Part shown: positions 44,660-54,295 of the stretch, piece by piece
Position numbering within the stretch: position 1 is the first letter of the stretch
How the letters are laid out: the number at the start of each line of letters is the position of its first letter
NCBI RefSeq assembly: GCF_001436025.1
Contig: NZ_AZEQ01000011.1
Location: forward strand, 23,532-87,531
Direction of reading: 5' to 3'
DNA: 64,000 nt
From: Limosilactobacillus mucosae DSM 13345
GTDB taxonomy: Bacteria > Bacillota > Bacilli > Lactobacillales > Lactobacillaceae
The notes under the pieces: generated by a model
What the model was told of the DNA's origin: nothing
The model's database searches: none
The model's input: the letters and a program-made list of their open reading frames with translations, nothing else
Made by a program: the position numbers and the translations under genes

Positions 44660-46035
44660 TAGTTCTGCTCCTTTTGTCCAGTCAATTCTTCAACCGCCTT
44701 GATAAATTTGTCGCCGCGTACTTCAAAGCTGGGGAACTGATCCCAGCTGGCATTGGCTGGCGAAAGCAAGATGACGTCACCAGGCTCGCTAAGTTTCCAA
44801 GCTTCTGGAACCGCCGTAATGGCATTTTCGGTTTCAACGATTTTGGCAATGCCAGCCTGCTCAGCAGCATCCTTCATCTGCTGCTTGCATTCACCAAAGA
44901 CAATAATTGCCTTAACGTGTTTCTTGAAATATGGTACCAGACGCTCAAACGTATAGCCACGATCCAAGCCACCTGCAAGCAGAATTACCGGCTGCTCAAA
45001 GCCCTGCAGTGCAACTTCAGTGGCTTCGATATCAGTCGACTTGGAATCATTGTAAAAACGCCGCCCTTGATAGTCCATTACGTACTGCAGGCGATGACGC
45101 ACTCCAGAAAAAGTCGTCAACACGGCAACGATATCCTCATTGGAAACGCCGCTCAGCTTAGCCGCGGCAATTGCTGCCAGTGCATTTTCAACGTTTTGCG
45201 GTCCAATCAGTCGAATATCCTTGGCTGCCATGATTGCTTCATCCCGCCAATAAATCATGCCATCTTGCTCATAGGCTCCCTCATGGCTCTTGTTAAGCCG
45301 GGAGAACGGAATAATCGTTGCATTGGAGCGTCGCGCAACTGCCTGCCATTCATCACGATCCCAGTTGATGATCAGGTAGTCATCCTTGGTTTGGTTGCGC
45401 GTAATGTTGAGCTTGGCATTGATATAGTTTTCCCGATTTTTGTGATAGTCGAGGTGATTGGCAAAAATATTGGTAATAACGGCAATATGGGGATGAATCG
45501 TTGGCGCGCCCAGCAGCTGAAAACTGGACAGCTCCGCGACGATCGTATCATCGGCTCCCATCTTTTCAGCAGTCTTGCTGAATGACACGCCGATATTGCC
45601 TGCATAGGCGGTCTGGTGCAGATTGCTCTTGGCAACCATTTTTTCAATCAAAGTCGTGGTCGTGGTCTTTCCATTGCTGCCCGTAACTGCAATCAGATGA
45701 CCCGCAAAAATCTCGCTGGCCAGTTCAGCTTCAGTAATGATTGGCGTTTTTTGGGCCATGAATTTTTGAACCAGCGGCACATCATAAGGGATTCCAGGAT
45801 TTTTAATGACGACATCAAAGTCCTCATCAGCCAGCCATAAAGGATTCTCACCCGTAATTACCTCAATGCCGTCTGCTTTAAGATCAGCTACGACCGCCGG
45901 ATCCTCAGGCGTCTTTTGATCATTGGCTACCACCTGGGCTCCCAGCTTGACCAGCAGATGCGCAGCGTTAATGCCACTAATGCCAAACCCCAATACTAAT
46001 GCCTTTTTGCCTTGATACTTCGTTACTTGTCGCAC
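44659..46035 (-). CDS. murD: UDP-MurNAc-L-Ala:D-Glu ligase MurD
   Basis: Adds D-glutamate to the growing peptidoglycan precursor. The 458-residue Mur ligase has the Rossmann-like N-terminus ([14 protein letters not shown]), the ATP loop [14 protein letters not shown] near residue 115, [12 protein letters not shown] near 190 and the carbamylated-Lys region downstream. The start is GTG, with GAGGTG eight bases upstream. The gap to mraY upstream is unusually long for this cluster (127 bases). Confidence 0.97.
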   Translation of the reverse strand: MRQVTKYQGKKALVLGFGISGINAAHLLVKLGAQVVANDQKTPEDPAVVADLKADGIEVITGENPLWLADEDFDVVIKNPGIPYDVPLVQKFMAQKTPIITEAELASEIFAGHLIAVTGSNGKTTTTTLIEKMVAKSNLHQTAYAGNIGVSFSKTAEKMGADDTIVAELSSFQLLGAPTIHPHIAVITNIFANHLDYHKNRENYINAKLNITRNQTKDDYLIINWDRDEWQAVARRSNATIIPFSRLNKSHEGAYEQDGMIYWRDEAIMAAKDIRLIGPQNVENALAAIAAAKLSGVSNEDIVAVLTTFSGVRHRLQYVMDYQGRRFYNDSKSTDIEATEVALQGFEQPVILLAGGLDRGYTFERLVPYFKKHVKAIIVFGECKQQMKDAAEQAGIAKIVETENAITAVPEAWKLSEPGDVILLSPANASWDQFPSFEVRGDKFIKAVEELTGQKEQN

Positions 46036-46162
46036 GAAAATTCACCTCGTATTTTCATCAATTATAAAAGCAAAAATTATTTTACCTAGTCTTTAATCAT
46101 AAAAATAATCATAGACCACTTATACTGATTTATATTTAAAGTTATCGTTAAAAACCAGCTGA

Positions 46163-47122
46163 CTATTCAAACAGCATGATCGTACCAATCGTCAGGATCG
46201 AAAACAGCAGCGTAACGCTCCAAAAGACGATATCAATCTTCCATTCACTCCAGCCCTTCATTTCAAAACTGTGGTGAATCGGCGTCATCGGAAAGATTCG
46301 ATGACCGGTTGTCTTAAAGGCTGCTACCTGCAGAATCACGCTCAAGGTCTCGGCAACATAGATGATCCCAATAAACAAAAGCGACCATTCATGATGAAGA
46401 AGCAGCGCAACGGCAGCCAACGATCCCCCAATTGCCAAAGAACCCATGTCACCCATGAAGATTTTAGCCGGTTTGTGATTATAAGGGAAAAAGCCGGCCA
46501 AAGCCCCCACCATTGCCAGACAGAACAAAGCAACCTCATATTGACGCTGCATAACTGCCAAGAACAGGTAAGCTAAAAAGGATACGATACCGCAGCCAGT
46601 TACCAAGCCATCCAAGCCATCAGTCAGGTTTACGGCATTGGAGAAGCCAACCATCCAGAAAATAATAAACAAGCCATAAAACCAACCGATCTGTGAGCTG
46701 CCAAAACCCATTTGAAAGCCTTCATGCTGATAGATTACCGTAAAGATCATGGCAGCAACAATTTGGCAAAGTGCTTTTTGCCATGGCTTAAAGCCCTCAT
46801 TTTGATGATTAAAGATTTTGATCGAGTCATCCCACATGCCAATCAATCCATAAACCACCAAAACAAACAGCAAAGCCCACATCGTATTGGTTAAGACTCC
46901 TTGCCAGACTGCAACCCACAAGCAGGTTACCAAAGCGGCAATGATAAACAAAAGCCCGCCCATTGTCGGCGTCCCGGCTTTTTTAGCATGCCAGGTCGGA
47001 CCTTCTTCCCGAATCTGCTGTCCTTCTTTTTTGGCCCGAAAATAGCGAATCAAAGACGGCATCAGCAAGAACGTAATTAAAAACGAGCTGAGCAGCGTCA
47101 AAATGACAACTAATATACTCAT
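46163..47122 (-). CDS. mraY: Phospho-MurNAc-pentapeptide transferase MraY
   Basis: Makes lipid I from UDP-MurNAc-pentapeptide and undecaprenyl phosphate. The 319-residue polytopic protein has GTPTMGGLLF, WDDSIKI, the catalytic NAVNLTDGLDGL near residue 165, and FMGDMGSLAIGG near 225. The C-terminal motif usually written PIHHHFE reads PIHHSFE, so the third His is Ser. Everything else is conserved. AGGAGGATATT before the ATG. Confidence 0.97.
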   Translation of the reverse strand: MSILVVILTLLSSFLITFLLMPSLIRYFRAKKEGQQIREEGPTWHAKKAGTPTMGGLLFIIAALVTCLWVAVWQGVLTNTMWALLFVLVVYGLIGMWDDSIKIFNHQNEGFKPWQKALCQIVAAMIFTVIYQHEGFQMGFGSSQIGWFYGLFIIFWMVGFSNAVNLTDGLDGLVTGCGIVSFLAYLFLAVMQRQYEVALFCLAMVGALAGFFPYNHKPAKIFMGDMGSLAIGGSLAAVALLLHHEWSLLFIGIIYVAETLSVILQVAAFKTTGHRIFPMTPIHHSFEMKGWSEWKIDIVFWSVTLLFSILTIGTIMLFE

Positions 47123-47154
47123 AATATCCTCCTAGAATCAATTCTCATATGATT

Positions 47155-49299
47155 TTATTTTGCCTTGTAGCGGACCTGCAAGGCATCTCCCTCTTTAAGG
47201 ACCGTGTTGGCCTTGATGCTTTGTGAAACGGCATAGCCACCACCAGTCGATTTTAATTTAAGCCCTAGCAACTGAGCAAAACGGCTGACATCGGCCTGTG
47301 ACCAGCCAGAGATATCCGGCATCGTAACCTGCCCGCCCGTCAGCAGAAAGACGCGCTCATTGATAATCACGCTGCTGCCTTTAGTGGCCGACTGCTTTTT
47401 GACTTTTTTGCCATTTCCTAAAACAACCACGTTCAGTTTCTTGTTCTGCAGCTTTTTTTGCGCATCAGCCGCACTCAATCCAACAACATTTGGCAGCTTG
47501 ACGACGCCCTGGTGCTTAGAATCCTTAGCCGCTGCCCGGTCCAAAAGCTGCTTGGTGACTGGATTGACTACCTCGGCCATGTACTGCTCGGCGGCTTTGG
47601 TAATGTGCTGCGGCTGTTTCATCGTAATATAGACGACGTATTTTGGATTTTTAGCTGGTGCCATCCCGACAAAAGAGTACAGATAGTTGGTGCTCCCGGT
47701 TTCATAACCATGCGAGCTGCCGATCTGGGCCGTCCCAGTCTTCCCAGCAATCCGATAGCCGCTGATCTTATATACTTGACCAGTCCCATTCTTGTTATAG
47801 ATGACGCCCTGCATATAATGGAGCACCTTTTTTGCCGTTGCCTGGCTGACTGGATGACCAATCGTTTGCGGTTTGGTTTTTTCAAGCGTCTTTCCATCAC
47901 TGGCTACGATTTTTTTTATGAAGTAGGGCTTGACCATTGTGCCATTATTGGCAATAGCTGAAAAAGCCTGCATCATCTGCATTACGTTGACGGTAATCCC
48001 CTGACCAAATGCCGTGTTGGCCTGTTCCAGCGTCCCCTTATAGCTGGTATAGCCTTTGGACTCACCGCTCATGCCGTAGACGCCAACATTTTTCAGCAGA
48101 CCGAACTTTTGGATGTACTTTTTCCAGGTAGCTGATCCCATGTCCTGTTCAATGTGGGCAAAGGCAACGTTACTGGAACGATAAAATCCTTCCTTATATG
48201 TAATATTGCCCCAGCCAGCCGTATTCCAGTCAGTGATCTTACCGCCGCCAAGCTCCCAGGTCCCCGACTTGTACACGGCCTCGGGGTTAAAGTTGCCAGA
48301 ATCAATCGCCGCCGCCAGTGCTAAAACCTTCATCGTTGATCCCGGCTCATAGGTATCTTGTACCAAGGCATTGCGCCAGACCGGGGTTGATGAATTGACA
48401 TTAGGCCGCTGCGTTGCTGCCAGGATCTTGCCGGTCTTGGCCTCCATAACCACGGCAGTCATCGAACTGGCCTGTGTTTCTTTTTCAGCTTTGGTAATTA
48501 AAGTCTCAAGCTGCTGCTGCGTTCGATTGTCCAAAGTCGTATAGACGTCGGCACCATCTTTGGCGGGGCGGCCCTTTACCTGACTGTCAGCCAGCTGATA
48601 GCCATAGACGTCCTGCTTGATTTCCTTTAGGCCGTTGATACCGGTCAGGTTCTTATTGAAATAGCTTTCCAATCCCAGTCGCCCAACCAGCTTGGTCTGA
48701 CCCGTCTTGTCATTGGTCTTGGCAGTAGCCAGACCAATCAATTGACTGGCAAATTCACCGGCCGGATATTGACGAGCAGGCGTTGACGTAAACTGCAGTC
48801 CCGTAACGTGCTGAGCCTTGATTTTTTTCATCGTGCTGACTGAAATACCGCTGCCAGCCGGACCGAACTCAACCTGGTAAACGTTCTTGCGCTTTGGCGA
48901 CATGATCGACAAGGCCTTTTTTTCCGTGATATCCAGATACTTAGCCAAGACCTTAGCTGCTTTTTTCTTATTGGTTACGTAATTAGGCTTTCCCTTGGCA
49001 GTCAAACTTTGATGACTCAAGACCGCTGTTACGGTATAGGTTTTGGTATCCTGAGCCAGTGCATTGCCCTGCGCGTCATAGATCGTACCTCTTTTGGCCT
49101 CAATAATTCGTTTCGAGGTGTACATTCGACTGGCCATCGTCTGTAAATTTCGATTTTGGACATCCTTGGTCGTTGCAATGACAAAAAAACGAACGACAAA
49201 CAGAACAAAAATACAGAAAAATGTTAGGAATAATGCGATACCGAACATTTTGCGATTTTTTTGATTCTTTCCAATCGTTCGTTGTTGTTGGTTTTTCAT
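47155..49299 (-). CDS. pbpB: Division-specific class B penicillin-binding protein with PASTA domains
   Basis: Transpeptidase that crosslinks septal peptidoglycan with FtsW. The 714-residue protein has an N-terminal membrane helix, a dimerisation domain, a transpeptidase domain with SXXK (PGSTMKVLAL), SXN (RSSNVAFAH) and KTGT (AGKTGTAQIG) motifs, and two C-terminal PASTA domains (from about residue 605). The PASTA repeats are typical of PBP2B/PBP2x types. ATG after the ftsL stop with overlap. Confidence 0.96.
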   Translation of the reverse strand: MKNQQQRTIGKNQKNRKMFGIALFLTFFCIFVLFVVRFFVIATTKDVQNRNLQTMASRMYTSKRIIEAKRGTIYDAQGNALAQDTKTYTVTAVLSHQSLTAKGKPNYVTNKKKAAKVLAKYLDITEKKALSIMSPKRKNVYQVEFGPAGSGISVSTMKKIKAQHVTGLQFTSTPARQYPAGEFASQLIGLATAKTNDKTGQTKLVGRLGLESYFNKNLTGINGLKEIKQDVYGYQLADSQVKGRPAKDGADVYTTLDNRTQQQLETLITKAEKETQASSMTAVVMEAKTGKILAATQRPNVNSSTPVWRNALVQDTYEPGSTMKVLALAAAIDSGNFNPEAVYKSGTWELGGGKITDWNTAGWGNITYKEGFYRSSNVAFAHIEQDMGSATWKKYIQKFGLLKNVGVYGMSGESKGYTSYKGTLEQANTAFGQGITVNVMQMMQAFSAIANNGTMVKPYFIKKIVASDGKTLEKTKPQTIGHPVSQATAKKVLHYMQGVIYNKNGTGQVYKISGYRIAGKTGTAQIGSSHGYETGSTNYLYSFVGMAPAKNPKYVVYITMKQPQHITKAAEQYMAEVVNPVTKQLLDRAAAKDSKHQGVVKLPNVVGLSAADAQKKLQNKKLNVVVLGNGKKVKKQSATKGSSVIINERVFLLTGGQVTMPDISGWSQADVSRFAQLLGLKLKSTGGGYAVSQSIKANTVLKEGDALQVRYKAK

Positions 49300-49670
49300 T
49301 ACTTATTAACGTTCCTTACGCTTGAATTCGCATCCGTGAGGCCATATTTCTGCGCAATCTGCTCCAATCGCGCTTGACTGGTCAGCGTAGTAACTTCCTG
49401 CTGATCGCTGACATTTTGCTGTTTAACATTGGCTACCTGCATTTGCAGATTCTGCAGACGGTGCTGCTGCTTAACGACTGACAGCTGGGTAGTTACGACC
49501 ATGATCATCATCGAAAATGCAATGAGAGCGCCAAAGATCATCAAAATCTTTTCAAACGGCGAAAACGGCAAGCGATGCTGATGAGACTTTACTTGTGGCG
49601 TCGGCTGATTAGGGCGCGGCGTCAATTGAGGCGTTGGTTGATTTAATTTTCTTGCCGCATTTGAGGCCAT
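49299..49670 (-). CDS. ftsL: Division protein FtsL
   Basis: Bitopic coiled-coil divisome protein. The 123-residue product has a Pro/Gln-rich cytoplasmic N-terminus, one membrane helix (ILMIFGALIAFSMMIMVV) and an outside leucine-zipper-like coiled coil (VVKQQHRLQNLQMQVANV). Start taken as ATG 49670, 11 bases after AAGGA; a GTG at 49679 is only two bases from that site. Sits between rsmH and pbpB in canonical order. Confidence 0.93.
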   Translation of the reverse strand: MASNAARKLNQPTPQLTPRPNQPTPQVKSHQHRLPFSPFEKILMIFGALIAFSMMIMVVTTQLSVVKQQHRLQNLQMQVANVKQQNVSDQQEVTTLTSQARLEQIAQKYGLTDANSSVRNVNK

Positions 49671-49694
49671 ATAAAACACGTTCCTTACTGATTT

Positions 49695-50639
49695 CTACTT
49701 AGTTTTTTCAATAATCCGCAGTTTGGCACTGTGTGAACGATGGTTGTCGCGCAGTTCCATATCGCTTGGCAGGATTGGCTTTTTATTTACCAATTTAAAG
49801 CTGGGTTCCATGTCCGGTGGAACTACTGGCAATCCTGGCGGTAATTCTGGCAGTGATGCCTGTTCTTTAAACATTGTCTTGACCAATCGATCTTCCAGTG
49901 ACTGAAAGGTAATCACACTGATGCGGCCACCAACGTTAAGCATCTCAAACGCCTGCTCCAATGAGTCCTCCAAGGCGCCCAGCTCATCATTGACCGCAAT
50001 GCGAATCGCTTGAAAGCTCTTTTTGGCCGGATGTCCGCCGTGCCGCCGAGCTGCCGCTGGGATTGCATTTTTAACGACTTCAGCCAGTTCAAGCGTGGTC
50101 TTAATCGGAGCCTGTTTGCGCTGTCGTTCGATTGCCCGCGCGATCTGCTTGGCAAACTTTTCTTCGCCATAGCGGTGCAGAATCTTGACCAGACGTTCAT
50201 ATGGCCATTCATTAACGATTTCCATAGCTGAAAGCGACTGGCTCTGATCCATGCGCATATCCAGCAATGCATCGTGCTGATAGCTAAAACCACGCTTGGC
50301 ATCGTCAAACTGTGGCGAAGAAACGCCAAGATCATAGACGATGCCATCAATCTTCGTTACGCCCTGCGCATTCAAAGCCGATTTTAAATGGCGGAAATTG
50401 TTCTTAATAAAGGTTTCTTGGCCAGCCTTTAAGTACGGCTTAAGATGCTCCTGATTATAGTCAATTGCAGTCTGATCTTGATCAAACGAGTACAGATGTC
50501 CTGTCGTAAGCTGTTTTAAGATTGCCTCACTGTGACCGCCACCACCAAGCGTTGCATCAACGTAAATGCCAGTTGGCTTAATGTTTAAACCAGCCACTGC
50601 TTCGTTAAGCAGCACCGTAACGTGGTTGAATTCAGTCAT
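49695..50639 (-). CDS. rsmH: 16S rRNA (cytosine1402-N4)-methyltransferase
   Basis: Methylates C1402 in the decoding centre. The 314-residue product has the SAM motif [16 protein letters not shown] near residue 26, [19 protein letters not shown] near 104 and the C-terminal [14 protein letters not shown]. Formerly mraW. Full length; AAAGGAGG before the ATG. Second gene of the dcw cluster after mraZ. Confidence 0.98.
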   Translation of the reverse strand: MTEFNHVTVLLNEAVAGLNIKPTGIYVDATLGGGGHSEAILKQLTTGHLYSFDQDQTAIDYNQEHLKPYLKAGQETFIKNNFRHLKSALNAQGVTKIDGIVYDLGVSSPQFDDAKRGFSYQHDALLDMRMDQSQSLSAMEIVNEWPYERLVKILHRYGEEKFAKQIARAIERQRKQAPIKTTLELAEVVKNAIPAAARRHGGHPAKKSFQAIRIAVNDELGALEDSLEQAFEMLNVGGRISVITFQSLEDRLVKTMFKEQASLPELPPGLPVVPPDMEPSFKLVNKKPILPSDMELRDNHRSHSAKLRIIEKTK

Positions 50640-50662
50640 TAATATACCTCCTTTCTGACAAG

Positions 50663-51091
50663 CTACAGATCGAAGTCAAGATCCTCGGCAATCTGATCAA
50701 AATCTGCAGCCGTATCATCCATATACCGCTGCCAGCGTTCTGTATCCCAGATTTCCAAATGTTCTGATACTCCAACGATCGTGCACTGTTTATTTAAAGC
50801 AGCATGCTGTCGCAGTGCTATTGGCAAATTGATCCGTCCTTGCTTATCGAACTGGCATTCGGTCGCGGCAGCATACAAAAAACGCACGAAAGCTCGTGCA
50901 TTGCGTTTTGTCATTGATAACGACTTTAATTTTGTTTCCAATTCATGCCAGACACTCAGCGGATAACCAGTCAAACAGCCATCCAAGCCACGAGTAACGA
51001 CGAATCCGTCTCCCAGTTGCGAACGAAATTTGGCGGGGATGATCAGACGACCCTTATCGTCAATCGTATGTTCATATTCACCCATGAACAT
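50663..51091 (-). CDS. mraZ: Transcriptional regulator MraZ
   Basis: SpoVT/AbrB-type DNA-binding protein that represses the dcw operon. The 142-residue product has two copies of the MraZ fold, each with a DxxGR motif: [13 protein letters not shown] near residue 12 and [13 protein letters not shown] near 88. The start is ATG 51091 (MFMGEYEH), with GGGGGG seven bases upstream; much longer upstream readings are not real. Its own target repeats lie directly upstream. Confidence 0.97.
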   Translation of the reverse strand: MFMGEYEHTIDDKGRLIIPAKFRSQLGDGFVVTRGLDGCLTGYPLSVWHELETKLKSLSMTKRNARAFVRFLYAAATECQFDKQGRINLPIALRQHAALNKQCTIVGVSEHLEIWDTERWQRYMDDTAADFDQIAEDLDFDL

Positions 51092-51130
51092 ACTAATCCC
51101 CCCTTTTGGACCAATGTTACAGATACAGTC

Positions 51131-51156
51131 TACCACAATCCCCCACTTCTCACCAT
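51131..51156 (-). promoter_or_regulatory. MraZ-binding repeats upstream of mraZ
   Basis: On the minus strand ATGGTGAGAA, GTGGGGGATT and GTGGTAGACT are three direct repeats at exact 10-base spacing. MraZ is known to bind TGGGN repeats separated by five bases, so this is the likely autoregulatory operator. A weak TAGACT -10 lies within the third repeat. Confidence 0.7.
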
Positions 51157-51181
51157 GGATTTTAATAATTTTGTACAGCCT

Positions 51182-51219
51182 AAAAAAGCCGCTGTCCCAT
51201 GAAGCGAGACAACGGCTTT
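51182..51219 (-). terminator. Terminator between DUF3397 gene and mraZ
   Basis: AAAGCCGTTGTC and GACAGCGGCTTT arms (one mismatch inside) with an 8-base loop, followed on the minus strand by six T. It isolates mraZ from the upstream DUF3397 gene. Confidence 0.88.
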
Positions 51220-51243
51220 GAAACCCTAAACATATCTTCTTTG

Positions 51244-51582
51244 CTAAACGACCGGCAGATATGATCCGGCTAAAGAAACCAAGAAAGCTGCAACTGATAC
51301 GACCAGCGTTACGCGCCAAAAAGCCGGCCAATACTGTCGATAGATGAACTGATGCGCGGCCGCCAGCTGTAAAAAGATCAGGCCGATACTCAGCAGCATC
51401 CAAACAATCAACACGTAGCAGTACCAATAAAACCCCAGATTCCAAAAGCTCAAGACCATCAGCAGCATGGCCCAAAGCCAGGTACTACGCTGCTTGGGCA
51501 GTTTAAACAGCTTAATAGTTAACCGTTCCAGCATACCATAGCCAATCAAGATAATGAATTCCATGATCAGTTGTCTTATCAT
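51244..51582 (-). CDS. DUF3397 family membrane protein
   Basis: A 112-residue integral membrane protein with about four helices (IILIGYGMLERL..., LWAMLLMVLSFWNLGFYW, YVLIVWMLLSIGLIFLQLAA, VTLVVSVAAFLVSLAG) and few soluble residues, the pattern of DUF3397. It commonly lies just upstream of mraZ in lactobacilli. GGAGG before the ATG. Function unknown. Confidence 0.85.
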   Translation of the reverse strand: MIRQLIMEFIILIGYGMLERLTIKLFKLPKQRSTWLWAMLLMVLSFWNLGFYWYCYVLIVWMLLSIGLIFLQLAAAHQFIYRQYWPAFWRVTLVVSVAAFLVSLAGSYLPVV

Positions 51583-51704
51583 TCAAACTGCCTCCGCAAA
51601 ATTTAGTCAAGTCTCATTCTATCACAGATCAACAACAGATTTGAATTTGAGTGCTAAGATGTGTAAACTGATAAGGATAAATTGAAAGGCGGGATTAGTT
51701 ACCG

Positions 51705-51821
51705 ATGCAACGCAAGAAAAAGACCCGATTCCAAAAAATTACTATGGTGGCCGTTTGGCTGATGCTGATCGCAATGCTGGGCTCCTTGATTTTAGGGGCC
51801 GTTGCTTCACTCGGCTTCTAG
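51705..51821 (+). CDS. DUF4044 family small membrane protein
   Basis: A 38-residue protein: a basic N-terminus (MQRKKKTRFQKITMVAV) and one membrane helix (WLMLIAMLGSLILGAVASL). It resembles the DUF4044 small proteins found in lactobacilli at this place. AAAGGCGGG lies upstream at slightly long spacing; a possible promoter (TTGAGT, 17 bp, GATAAG) precedes it and a terminator follows, which supports it as a real single-gene unit on the opposite strand to the dcw genes. Confidence 0.75.
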   Translation: MQRKKKTRFQKITMVAVWLMLIAMLGSLILGAVASLGF

Positions 51822-51837
51822 CTGATCGGTATAAATA

Positions 51838-51875
51838 TAAAGAGGTTTTGGCCAAACAGCTAAAACCTCTTTTTT
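51838..51875. terminator. Bidirectional terminator between DUF4044 gene and ftsK
   Basis: AAAGAGGTTTT and AAAACCTCTTT arms with a 10-base loop and T runs both ways. Confidence 0.92.
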
Positions 51876-51903
51876 GCTAGATTAAATTTTAAGCAGCTTA
51901 GCC

Positions 51904-54270
51904 CTATTGCGCCGGCAAGTCTGGTTTCTTATAGACTTCACGCGGTTTAGAGCCATTAGCTGGACCGATATAGCCACGCTGCTCCATGTCATCAATAATT
52001 CGCGCCGCTCGATTATAGCCAATGCGGAAACGACGCTGAATCAGCGAGGTTGAAGCTTTTTGCTCTTGGGCAACAAACTGCAGCGCTTCGCCAAACAGCT
52101 CATCTTCATCTTCTTTTTGTTCTTCTTGCTGCATCTCAGCATCGCTAACCATCATCTGATCATCATACTCTGCTGGCCGCTCATTTTTGATGAAATCAAC
52201 GACTGCCTCAACGTCATGATCAGAAATAAAGGCGCCTTGAATTCGAATCGGCTTGTTTTGATCGATTGGCTCAAACAGCATGTCGCCCCGGCCAAGCAGC
52301 TTTTCAGCTCCATTGGTGTCAATAATCGTTCGCGAATCGACCCCACTGGAGACCGCAAATGCAATTCGCGAGGGAACGTTGGCCTTGATCAAGCCGGTAA
52401 TGACATCAACGCTGGGCCGCTGGGTTGCCAAAATCATGTGAATGCCGGCGGCCCGCCCCATTTGCGCAATTCGCACGATGGCATCCTCAACGTCTTTAGA
52501 AACAGTCATCATCAAATCAGCCAATTCATCAACGATTACCAGAATCAATGGCATTGTCGGCTGCTGTTCATTCGGATCGGTATGATTTTGATTTTCTTTT
52601 TCAACCATTCGATTATAGCCATCCAGATTGCGGACGCCTAAAGCAGCAAACAGCTCATAGCGCCGTTCCATTTCACCAACTACCTTGCCTAATGCCCGAG
52701 CCGCTTTTTTCGGTTCGGAAACCACTGGACTGAGCAGATGCGGAATCCCGTTATACACGCTTAGCTCTACTTTCTTAGGATCAATCATCAGCATCTTGAC
52801 CTGACTGGGCTTAGCCTTTAACAGGATGCTGGTGATGATCACGTTAATGGCAACCGACTTGCCGCTCCCGGTTGCTCCGGCAATCAGCAAGTGCGGCATC
52901 TTAGTCAGATCAGCCGTCATTACCTGACCAGTAACCGTGCGACCAAGCGGCACGTCAAGCGGTCGATCATCATGGGGAGCAGCTTCGATCATATCACGAA
53001 AGCCTACCGTGGCAATCTGCTGATTAGGCACCTCAATCCCGATCAATGACTTGCCAGGAATCGGTGCTTCAATTCGAATATCCTTGGCAGCCAGCGCCAA
53101 GGCCAGGTCATCAGCCAGATTCGTAATCCGACTGACCTTAACTCCTACGGCTGGACGCAGCTCATATTTAGTTACGGAAGGTCCCAGGTTCACGTTTTCA
53201 ACCGTGGCATCGACACCAAACGATTTTAACGTATCCTGCAGTTTTTGCGTATTGGACTTAATCGAATCAAGATCAGCGCTTTGATCCGTTGGCTTCACTT
53301 TGGTTAAAAGATCCAGCGGCGGGAATTGATAGTCCTGATCCTCTTTGGCTTCAACCCGATTCAAGGACAGTTCAACATCGGTCTGATCCTTGGCATTCAA
53401 TGATGCTGGCCGCTCATTTTCGCTGGCTACGGTAATGCGGGGCGCGCGGCTTTGCTGATCAGGTGCAGCGGTTTTATCAGCCGCTGATTGACCAATTTCA
53501 AATTCTGGCAGTTCTCGTGATTGCTGCTCACGCTTCCGTTCAGCATGCGGCGTTGGCAGATCATTTTCATCGCTCGGCACTGCCATTGGCTCTTTTGGCT
53601 GACGTTGCCGACGCTCTGCTTGCCGAGCCTGCCGATCAGCATTTAATTGATGGAAGCGTTCTTTAAGCTGCTTTAGCATTTGGGCAATCGCCAAACGCAG
53701 CTTTTGCACCGGCAGATCAAAAAAGACCACAACGCCGATAATCATCAGCAAAACAGCCGCTGCCTTGGTTCCAGTACTGCCAAGCAGATACCCGCTGCCA
53801 GAATATAACGCTGCCCCCAACATACCGCCGCCAATCGGCATACTGGAATCATCATTTAAGACTGCCGCAGTTACGCTGCTCCAGGTCTGATTCCAAAAAT
53901 CGCTGTGGCGGCCTAATTGATCAAACATCCGCGCATGCAGCATCAATAAGAGTCCCAGATAAAAAATCAGCATTCCCCAGACCCAGCGTTTTCTAAAGCG
54001 CGGCCATTGAGCATAGATCGTCAGTCCCAGACTGTACAGGATTACGATTGCCATTAACAATGGATAGCTTTGACCAACCAAAACCTTAAAAATATCCTGC
54101 ACGCCAGCACCTAAAATTCCCAGTTTAAACAGACCGGTCAGCGTTAAAAGAATGATGGCCAGGCCGCTTAAGCTGCGAATAGCTCGCTCGTCACGCGCTG
54201 GTTTTCTTGATCGCCGCTTGGCAGCCGTTTTATTAGAACGGCGACGGGTCGTATTGTTTTTGCGGGCCAT
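51904..54270 (-). CDS. ftsK: DNA translocase FtsK/SpoIIIE
   Basis: Septal DNA pump that clears chromosomes from the closing septum. The 788-residue protein has a basic N-terminus, four membrane helices (about 35-180), a charged linker, an alpha domain, the RecA-like motor with Walker A AGATGSGKSVAIN near residue 460 and Walker B LILVIVDELADLM near 575, and a C-terminal winged-helix gamma domain (LIQRRFRIGYNRAARIIDDM) that reads KOPS-type sites. Full length. Starts 25 bases after trmL, so the two are probably co-transcribed. Confidence 0.96.
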   Translation of the reverse strand: MARKNNTTRRRSNKTAAKRRSRKPARDERAIRSLSGLAIILLTLTGLFKLGILGAGVQDIFKVLVGQSYPLLMAIVILYSLGLTIYAQWPRFRKRWVWGMLIFYLGLLLMLHARMFDQLGRHSDFWNQTWSSVTAAVLNDDSSMPIGGGMLGAALYSGSGYLLGSTGTKAAAVLLMIIGVVVFFDLPVQKLRLAIAQMLKQLKERFHQLNADRQARQAERRQRQPKEPMAVPSDENDLPTPHAERKREQQSRELPEFEIGQSAADKTAAPDQQSRAPRITVASENERPASLNAKDQTDVELSLNRVEAKEDQDYQFPPLDLLTKVKPTDQSADLDSIKSNTQKLQDTLKSFGVDATVENVNLGPSVTKYELRPAVGVKVSRITNLADDLALALAAKDIRIEAPIPGKSLIGIEVPNQQIATVGFRDMIEAAPHDDRPLDVPLGRTVTGQVMTADLTKMPHLLIAGATGSGKSVAINVIITSILLKAKPSQVKMLMIDPKKVELSVYNGIPHLLSPVVSEPKKAARALGKVVGEMERRYELFAALGVRNLDGYNRMVEKENQNHTDPNEQQPTMPLILVIVDELADLMMTVSKDVEDAIVRIAQMGRAAGIHMILATQRPSVDVITGLIKANVPSRIAFAVSSGVDSRTIIDTNGAEKLLGRGDMLFEPIDQNKPIRIQGAFISDHDVEAVVDFIKNERPAEYDDQMMVSDAEMQQEEQKEDEDELFGEALQFVAQEQKASTSLIQRRFRIGYNRAARIIDDMEQRGYIGPANGSKPREVYKKPDLPAQ

Positions 54271-54295
54271 GCAATTCCTCCTTTTACCTTACCGA

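Noticed and set aside
44674..45585. 303-codon open frame opposite murD
   Set aside because: Antisense to a clear, intact murD; no ribosome-binding site or family pattern.
51092..51475. 128-residue extension of mraZ
   Set aside because: It would include the MraZ repeats and the upstream terminator and overlap the DUF3397 gene.
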